Assembly: GCA_902782665.1 (NCBI GenBank)
Contig: CACZOA010000027.1
Span: forward strand, 1 to 64,000
Direction of reading: 5' to 3'
Source: an uncultured Bacteroidales bacterium
Lineage (GTDB): Bacteria; Bacteroidota; Bacteroidia; Bacteroidales; Paludibacteraceae
DNA length: 64,000 nt
Part shown: piece by piece, positions 58,740-64,000 of the stretch
Layout: each line of letters begins with the position of its first letter
How positions within the stretch are numbered: position 1 is the first letter of the stretch
The notes under the pieces: generated by a model
Told to the model about the DNA's origin: nothing
What the model saw: only the letters and a program-made list of their open reading frames with translations
Database searches by the model: none
Program-made: the position numbers and the translations under genes

Positions 58740-61700
58740 ATGCAAAACAAAGGAATTGTATGGTTTCTGATTGTTGCTCTTTTTTTGGCATGCGTGTATT
58801 CACTTTCGTTCACATTTGTCTCAAATCACTATAAGAGTGAAGCTGAGGCATACGCTAACGGAGACGCTCAGAAGTATAATGAGTACATGGATACATTGGC
58901 AAGCCACAACGAGTCAATATGGTCGTTGAAAGAGTGCCGTGAGAAAGAGTTGAACTTAGGTTTGGACTTGAGAGGTGGTATGAATGTGGTGATGGAAATT
59001 TCTGTTCCAGACATTTTGAAAGCTCTTGCAGGTAATCAGTCATCAGAGGAATCTTTCACAAAGGCAATCGCTTTGGCGAAAGAAAAACAGAAGACTTCAC
59101 AGAAAGACTTCTTAACACTGTTTATTGATGCATTCAACGAAGTTAACCCAGGAGGCCAGTTGGCTTCAATCTTCAGCGGTTACACGTTGAAAAATAAAAT
59201 CAACTACACATCAACAAACGACGAAGTAGTAAAGGTATTGAGAGAAGAGGTTGATAGTGCTATCGACAACTCATTCAATGTGCTTCGTTCTCGTATCGAC
59301 CGTTATGGTGTGGTACAGCCAAATATCCAGAAACTTGAGGGTTCTAGCCGTATCTTGATTGAGATGCCAGGTGTGAAAGAGCCAGAGCGTGTACGTAAGT
59401 TGCTTCAGGGAAGTGCGGATTTGGCATTCTGGGAAACTACTGAGTTCTCTGAAATCGCACGTAATATCTCTGCTGTCAACGAGATGGTGGCTGAGATGAA
59501 TAAAAATGCAGCAGACACAACTAAAACAGATACAACTAAGGCCGTTGCAGAGACAACAGCATCAGACAGCTTGCTTGCTAACCTTAATAAAGATGCTGAT
59601 TCTACAAAGGTAGAGGGAGCAACTTCATTGTTCTCTTATTTGCAGCCAAGCATTAATTTCCAGACTGGTCAGGTTTATCCTGGTCCACGTGTTGGTTACG
59701 CTCATTATAGCGATACAGCTAAGGTGTCTGAGTATTTGAATATGGGCCGTGCAAAAGGTTTGATCCCAAGCTCTACATTCTTCGCTTGGACAGTGAAGGA
59801 AGAGTTTAACGGATATTTCGGACTTATCGCTTTGAAGTCTAAGACTTTGAAGGGAAAAGAAAGAAAGGCACAGTTGACAGGAGCTAGTGTGACAGATGCA
59901 CGTGCAGACTTCAACGAGCGTTCTATCTATGCTGCTGTAAGCATGGAGATGAATCAGGAAGGTGCTAAGACTTGGGCTAAGATGACACGTGAGAACATTG
60001 GTAAGTGTATTGCTATCGTTCTTGATGGTTATGTATATTCTTATCCTCGTGTTAATGGAGAAATCGCAGGTGGACGTTCTGAGATCACTGGTGATTTCAC
60101 TGTTGATGAGGCAAAAGACTTGGCTAACGTATTGAAGAGTGGTAAGATGCCAGCCCCTGCAAAGATTGTTCAGGAAGACGTGGTTGGTCCATCTCTAGGT
60201 CAGGAGGCTATCAACGCAGGTATGATTTCATTTGTTGTAGCGTTCGTTCTTGTCCTTCTATATATGATTGCATACTATGGTTTGGTACCAGGACTTATTG
60301 CTGATGCTGCATTGGTTTGCAACGTATTCTTGATTTTCGGAGTTTTGGCTTCATTGAAGGCAGTCTTGACTTTGCCAGGTATTGCGGGTATCGTACTTAC
60401 TTTGGGTATGGCGGTCGATGCTAATGTGTTGATCTATGAGCGTATCCGTGAGGAGTTGGCTTCAGGTAAGAGTATGAAGCAGGCTTTGAAGGATGGTTAC
60501 GGAAATGCGATGAGTGCAATCATTGATGCCAACGTGACTACAATCTTGACAGGTATCATCTTGGCTTATTTCGGTACAGGTCCTATCAAGGGATTTGCTA
60601 CAACATTGATCATCGGTATCCTTTGCTCATTGTTGACAGCTATCTTCGTGACTCGTTTGATCTTCGACTTGTATTCTAAGAACGAGAATTTTGAGAAACT
60701 TACATTCTCTACTAAACTTTCAGAGAATTGGTTCAAGAATGTCAAATATGACTTTATTGGTAAGTCTAAGCCATATTTGATGGCTGCCTTTGGTGTGATT
60801 GTTGTTGCTATTGTATCATTGTTTGCTATTGGTTTGCAGCAGGGTATTGATTTCTCTGGTGGTAGAAACTATACAGTGAAGTTTGAGAAGGAAGTAACAA
60901 CAGGTGAAGTTAAAGATATGCTAGATAATGCATTTGATGGTGTTAACGCAAGCGTAATCACAATCGGTAGTGCAGATCAGGTACGTATTTCAACGAACTT
61001 CCGTATTCAGGATACTGACGACAATGTGGATGCAGATATCGAGACAAGATTGTACAACTCATTGAAACCTCTTTTGAATGAGGGAGTTACAGAGGATATG
61101 TTTGTAAACCGTTATGTTGTTAATGATGGTGTTGCCTCACTTGCTGATGCTCAGTCAGAGGTTACATACGGTATCCAGTCGTCACAGAAAGTAGGACCAA
61201 CAATGGCAGACGATATCAAGATTTCAGCTGTGATTGCAGTCTTGATTGCAATGTTAGGTATCGGATTGTATATCTTCTTGAGATTTAGCCGTCTTGCATA
61301 TTCAGGAGGTGCTTTGGTAGCTCTTGCTCATGATACATTGTTCATCCTATTATTGTACTGTGTATTGCCATTGACAGGTATTGTTCCTTTCTCATTGGAG
61401 GTTGACCAGTCATTCATTGCAGCAATTTTGACAGTTATCGGTTATTCTATCAACGATAAAGTGGTCATCTTCGACCGTATTCGTGAGTTTATCCGTAACC
61501 GTAAAGGTGTTGATTTCGACAAGCAGGAAGTATTCAACTCAGCTATCAGCTCTACTCTAAGCCGTACATTTAGTACATCATTGAGTACGTTGATCGTGTT
61601 GGTTATCATCTTCTTCTTCGGAGGAGAGACAATCCGTGGATTCATCTTCGCAATGTTGATCGGTGTAATCGTCGGTACTTACTCTTCAATCTTCATTGCA

Positions 61701-61796
61701 GCTCCATTCGCTTGCAAGTACTACTCAGCTAAGGCTGATGAAGAGGAAGAAGCTAAGAGAATCGAGAAAGAGAAACGTCTTGCTGAAAGAGCATAA
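58740..61796 (+). CDS. secDF: Fused protein translocase subunit SecDF
   Basis: 1018 residues: SecD and SecF fused, as usual in Bacteroidota. SecD part (about 1-640): TM1, the SecD motif LNLGLDLRGGMNVVM, a periplasmic domain carrying a low-complexity insert (about 255-290, Thr/Ala/Asp rich), SYPRVNGEIAGGRSEITGDF, then five helices with LGMAVDANVLIYERIREEL. SecF part (about 650-1018): GIDFSGGRNYTVKFEK, FLRFSRLAYSGGALVALAHDTLFI and GYSINDKVVIFDRIREFIR. It uses the proton gradient to help exported proteins leave SecYEG. Confidence 0.97.
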   Translation: MQNKGIVWFLIVALFLACVYSLSFTFVSNHYKSEAEAYANGDAQKYNEYMDTLASHNESIWSLKECREKELNLGLDLRGGMNVVMEISVPDILKALAGNQSSEESFTKAIALAKEKQKTSQKDFLTLFIDAFNEVNPGGQLASIFSGYTLKNKINYTSTNDEVVKVLREEVDSAIDNSFNVLRSRIDRYGVVQPNIQKLEGSSRILIEMPGVKEPERVRKLLQGSADLAFWETTEFSEIARNISAVNEMVAEMNKNAADTTKTDTTKAVAETTASDSLLANLNKDADSTKVEGATSLFSYLQPSINFQTGQVYPGPRVGYAHYSDTAKVSEYLNMGRAKGLIPSSTFFAWTVKEEFNGYFGLIALKSKTLKGKERKAQLTGASVTDARADFNERSIYAAVSMEMNQEGAKTWAKMTRENIGKCIAIVLDGYVYSYPRVNGEIAGGRSEITGDFTVDEAKDLANVLKSGKMPAPAKIVQEDVVGPSLGQEAINAGMISFVVAFVLVLLYMIAYYGLVPGLIADAALVCNVFLIFGVLASLKAVLTLPGIAGIVLTLGMAVDANVLIYERIREELASGKSMKQALKDGYGNAMSAIIDANVTTILTGIILAYFGTGPIKGFATTLIIGILCSLLTAIFVTRLIFDLYSKNENFEKLTFSTKLSENWFKNVKYDFIGKSKPYLMAAFGVIVVAIVSLFAIGLQQGIDFSGGRNYTVKFEKEVTTGEVKDMLDNAFDGVNASVITIGSADQVRISTNFRIQDTDDNVDADIETRLYNSLKPLLNEGVTEDMFVNRYVVNDGVASLADAQSEVTYGIQSSQKVGPTMADDIKISAVIAVLIAMLGIGLYIFLRFSRLAYSGGALVALAHDTLFILLLYCVLPLTGIVPFSLEVDQSFIAAILTVIGYSINDKVVIFDRIREFIRNRKGVDFDKQEVFNSAISSTLSRTFSTSLSTLIVLVIIFFFGGETIRGFIFAMLIGVIVGTYSSIFIAAPFACKYYSAKADEEEEAKRIEKEKRLAERA

Positions 61797-61818
61797 TAGA
61801 TCTCTTTTGAAATATAAA

Positions 61819-61848
61819 AAACCGGATTTGAAAAAATCCGGTTTTTTT
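61819..61848 (+). terminator. Terminator of secDF
   Basis: AAACCGGATTT-GAAA-AAATCCGGTTT stem (GNRA loop) followed by T-run. Confidence 0.92.
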
Positions 61849-61918
61849 ATTTTATATCTAAACCTTTTATTTACTGTTTTTATTATTGTTGTCCACTAAA
61901 TTTAGAAGTTTCTTATTA

Positions 61919-61966
61919 TACCTTTGGTATCAATTAGGAAAATTCAATATAAAATCATTATCTTTG
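61919..61966 (+). promoter_or_regulatory. -7 elements upstream of the 61994 lipoprotein gene
   Basis: TACCTTTG (61919-61926) and TATCTTTG (61959-61966) both fit TAnnTTTG; neither has a clear TTG at the usual distance. The nearer one lies 28 bases before the ATG. Confidence 0.4.
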
Positions 61967-61993
61967 TCATGTAATTTTTAAAATAGGGTATAT

Positions 61994-62653
61994 ATGGAAA
62001 AAATTAATTTTTTGAAGTTAGCGAAAATTTCGTTTTTGATTTTGAGTTTGTCTTCACTTATTTTTACATCTTGCCGTAGTGAGGACGAAGAAATACCAAC
62101 GTCTCCAGGTCAGGATTTACCTGGTGTTCCAGTTTTGCAGGTGGGTGATTTTTATGTGCCTTATCCTGAAAACCATACTTTCAAGGGTAGTGATCAGAAT
62201 GACATTTCAGTTCGAGTAGGTGATTATAGAACTGGTCATACAGATAAATTTAAGTATTATATGACTTATGATTCGTTATCATCTCAGGTAAGAGTACATT
62301 ATTATTCACTTATTGATCCTTCTACTGTAGATGCATCAGATGTTGATGGTTTGACAAAAACATTTGTTGAAGATCAGTATAGTGAAGATAATGGGTTTGA
62401 GCAAACAACCGAAGAAACAGTTCTTTTTGCTGGTTTTAATGCTAAAAAAATCACCTCAATGCAAGTTTGGGCTAGAGATCCACAAACAAATGAGAAAATT
62501 GAGGGACGTTTCTATCACGAGCGATATATTTTCTTTGATAGTTCATCAAAGAAAGTGTATTCTGTGCTTATACAAATGCCAGAGTCTTTGGTGGCAAGCC
62601 GTCGACCTGAGTTGTATAACATCCTTTCTGGTCTAAAGGTTAACAAAAAATAA
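61994..62653 (+). CDS. Hypothetical lipoprotein
   Basis: 219 residues. The signal peptide ends with lipobox FTSC (Cys about 27), then an acidic Pro-rich linker (SEDEEIPTSPGQDLPGVP). The body (about 50-219) is one mixed alpha/beta domain: FYVPYPENHTFKGS, MTYDSLSSQVRVHYYSLIDP, RFYHERYIFFDSSSKKVYSVLIQMPESL. It faintly resembles PsbP/Mog1-like or DUF lipoproteins but I cannot assign it. The ABC-F gene starts directly after its stop (TAAATG). Confidence 0.7.
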   Translation: MEKINFLKLAKISFLILSLSSLIFTSCRSEDEEIPTSPGQDLPGVPVLQVGDFYVPYPENHTFKGSDQNDISVRVGDYRTGHTDKFKYYMTYDSLSSQVRVHYYSLIDPSTVDASDVDGLTKTFVEDQYSEDNGFEQTTEETVLFAGFNAKKITSMQVWARDPQTNEKIEGRFYHERYIFFDSSSKKVYSVLIQMPESLVASRRPELYNILSGLKVNKK

Positions 62654-64000
62654 ATGATATCAGTTGATGGATTGGCCGTAGAATTTAGCGGCAGAACTCT
62701 TTTTGAAAACATTTCTTTCCAGGTCAATGAGAAAGACAGAATTGCGTTGATGGGAAAGAATGGTGCTGGTAAGAGCACATTGTTGAAAATCTTGGCAGGT
62801 GTACAGAAACCTACAAGAGGAAATGTGTCGGCACCAAAAGATACGGTGATTGCATATCTTCCTCAGCATTTGATGACGGAGGATGGCCGTACTGTACGTG
62901 AAGAGGCAAGTCTTGCATTCGAGCAACTTTTCGCCATGGAGAAAGAAATCGAGTCACTTAACAAAGAACTCGGTGAACGTACAGATTACGAAAGTGATGA
63001 GTATATGGCGTTGATAGAAAAAGTTTCCGCATTGAGTGAGAAATTTTATGCTATCGACAATACGAATTATGAAGAAGACGTGGAGAGAACTCTTCTTGGT
63101 CTTGGATTCCTTCGTTCTGATTTCGATCGTCAGACAAGTGACTTCAGCGGAGGATGGAGAATGCGTATTGAATTAGCCAAGTTGTTGTTGAAGAAACCGG
63201 ATGTTCTGCTTCTTGACGAGCCTACAAACCATCTGGATATCGAGTCAATTCAATGGCTTGAAGATTTTATTGTGAATAGTGCAAAGGCAGTGATCGTGAT
63301 TTCCCACGACCGCGCCTTTGTCGACAATATCACTACACGTACAATTGAGGTGACGATGGGACGAATTTACGACTATAAGGTCAATTATTCTCATTACCTC
63401 GAGTTGCGTAAGGAGAGACGTGTGCAACAGCAGAAGGCTTACGAGGAACAACAGAAGATGATCGCTGAAACAAAAGATTTTATCGAGCGTTTCAAGGGAA
63501 CCTATTCAAAGACTCTTCAGGTGCAGTCTCGCGTCAAAATGCTTGAAAAGCTTGAACTTATTGAGCCAGAAGAGGTGGATACTTCAGCTTTGAAGATCCG
63601 TTTCCAACCTGCTCCTCGTTCTGGTAATTATCCTGTTATCGTAGAAGATCTGCAGAAAGCATACGATGATAAGGTTATCATTTCTGGTGTGAATATGACA
63701 ATTGAGAGAGGAGACAAGGTCGCTTTTGTCGGAAGAAACGGTGAAGGTAAGTCTACTCTCGTGAAATGTATAAAGAATGAAATTCCGTTTGATGGAAAAT
63801 GTCAAATCGGACATAATGTGCAAATTGGATATTTTGCACAAAATCAGGCCTCTCTTCTTGATGGTGAACTGACTGTGTTTGAGACGATTGACAACGTCGC
63901 ACAGGGAGATATCCGTACAAAAATCAAGGACTTGCTTGGTGCATTTATGTTTGGTGGAGAGGCCTCGTTAAAGAAAGTAAAGGTGTTGTCGGGTGGAGAG
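62654..64000 (+). CDS. ABC-F family ATPase, truncated by the window end
   Basis: 449 codons are visible and the frame is open at 64000. Two ABC domains without membrane segments: Walker A GKNGAGKST (34-42), signature SGGWRMRIELAKLLL, Walker B VLLLDEPTNHLD, switch ISHDRAFVDN, a charged linker (about 250-300, with RKERRVQQQKAYEEQQ), then the second Walker A GRNGEGKST and the start of the second signature LSGGE at the edge. ABC-F proteins act on ribosomes (translation factors or antibiotic protection). The Uup/YheS-type linker suggests the housekeeping kind. It follows the lipoprotein gene with no gap. Confidence 0.93.
   Translation, partial: MISVDGLAVEFSGRTLFENISFQVNEKDRIALMGKNGAGKSTLLKILAGVQKPTRGNVSAPKDTVIAYLPQHLMTEDGRTVREEASLAFEQLFAMEKEIESLNKELGERTDYESDEYMALIEKVSALSEKFYAIDNTNYEEDVERTLLGLGFLRSDFDRQTSDFSGGWRMRIELAKLLLKKPDVLLLDEPTNHLDIESIQWLEDFIVNSAKAVIVISHDRAFVDNITTRTIEVTMGRIYDYKVNYSHYLELRKERRVQQQKAYEEQQKMIAETKDFIERFKGTYSKTLQVQSRVKMLEKLELIEPEEVDTSALKIRFQPAPRSGNYPVIVEDLQKAYDDKVIISGVNMTIERGDKVAFVGRNGEGKSTLVKCIKNEIPFDGKCQIGHNVQIGYFAQNQASLLDGELTVFETIDNVAQGDIRTKIKDLLGAFMFGGEASLKKVKVLSGGE

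Overview
The window is a continuous piece of a Bacteroidales (Bacteroidota) chromosome with low G+C. The evidence is lineage-specific. Promoters repeatedly fit TTG-N19/20-TAnnTTTG, the -33/-7 pattern of the Bacteroidota primary sigma factor, and a short RpoD is encoded here. Rho carries a long charged N-terminal insert. SecD and SecF are fused. The tmRNA tag ends GENNYALAA. There is a CotH-type secreted protein with a type IX secretion (T9SS) sorting domain, a DUF4295 protein beside ribosomal protein L33, and an RND pump followed by a PG0541-type PII-like protein. I cannot name the genus. I see no rRNA, tRNA, CRISPR array, prophage or intact insertion sequence; tmRNA is the only structured RNA gene found.

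Layout. 1-2.2 kb: a decayed accessory locus with two tandem copies of an unrecognised, immunity-like gene (the first frameshifted), an orphan C-terminal fragment, a signal-peptide remnant and short repeats. 2.2-6.3 kb: ferredoxin, rho, a C11 (clostripain) peptidase lipoprotein and a small hypothetical gene. 6.3-9.1 kb (minus): prmC-recX-CPBP protease-tfoX-like operon. 9.2-15.7 kb: conserved hypothetical, rsmI, coiled-coil lipoprotein, methyltransferase, ddl-mrp, and two tandem rhodanese-like lipoproteins. 15.9-22.4 kb: amt, an SseB-domain protein, a WD40-like protein, greA-HIT, the rpmB-rpmG-DUF4295 operon and a CinA-type amidase. 22.5-29.4 kb: an envelope protein, paaK diverging from a porin/sodium-symporter pair, and an AraC regulator. 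29.4-36.1 kb (minus): tetR-tolC-adaptor-RND pump-PG0541 efflux operon. 36.6-42.4 kb: OmpA-like protein, MerR regulator and the large T9SS-exported CotH protein. 42.5-48 kb: hisG-hisD-hisC followed without a visible break by DUF3127, nth and purC, all behind a histidine-rich leader peptide and attenuator. 48.1-53.8 kb: Tyr-rich lipoprotein, cysE, rpoD, an FAD oxidoreductase with a radical SAM activase, a Cys-rich protein and ssrA. 53.9-64 kb: transporter, YD-repeat-like secreted protein, kdsA-DUF3109-M16 peptidase, secDF, a lipoprotein and an ABC-F ATPase cut by the window edge.

Most of the window is housekeeping: transcription termination and initiation, translation quality control, histidine, purine, cysteine, Kdo and peptidoglycan precursors, and protein export. 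The observation I rate highest is the his attenuator: a 29-residue leader peptide with five His codons in a seven-codon stretch, a terminator, and a competing 10-bp antiterminator, controlling what looks like a hisGDC-DUF3127-nth-purC unit. Second are the decayed duplicated locus at the left edge and the FAD oxidoreductase/radical SAM/Cys-rich cluster at 50.6-53.3 kb. No function was assigned where the sequence did not suggest one.
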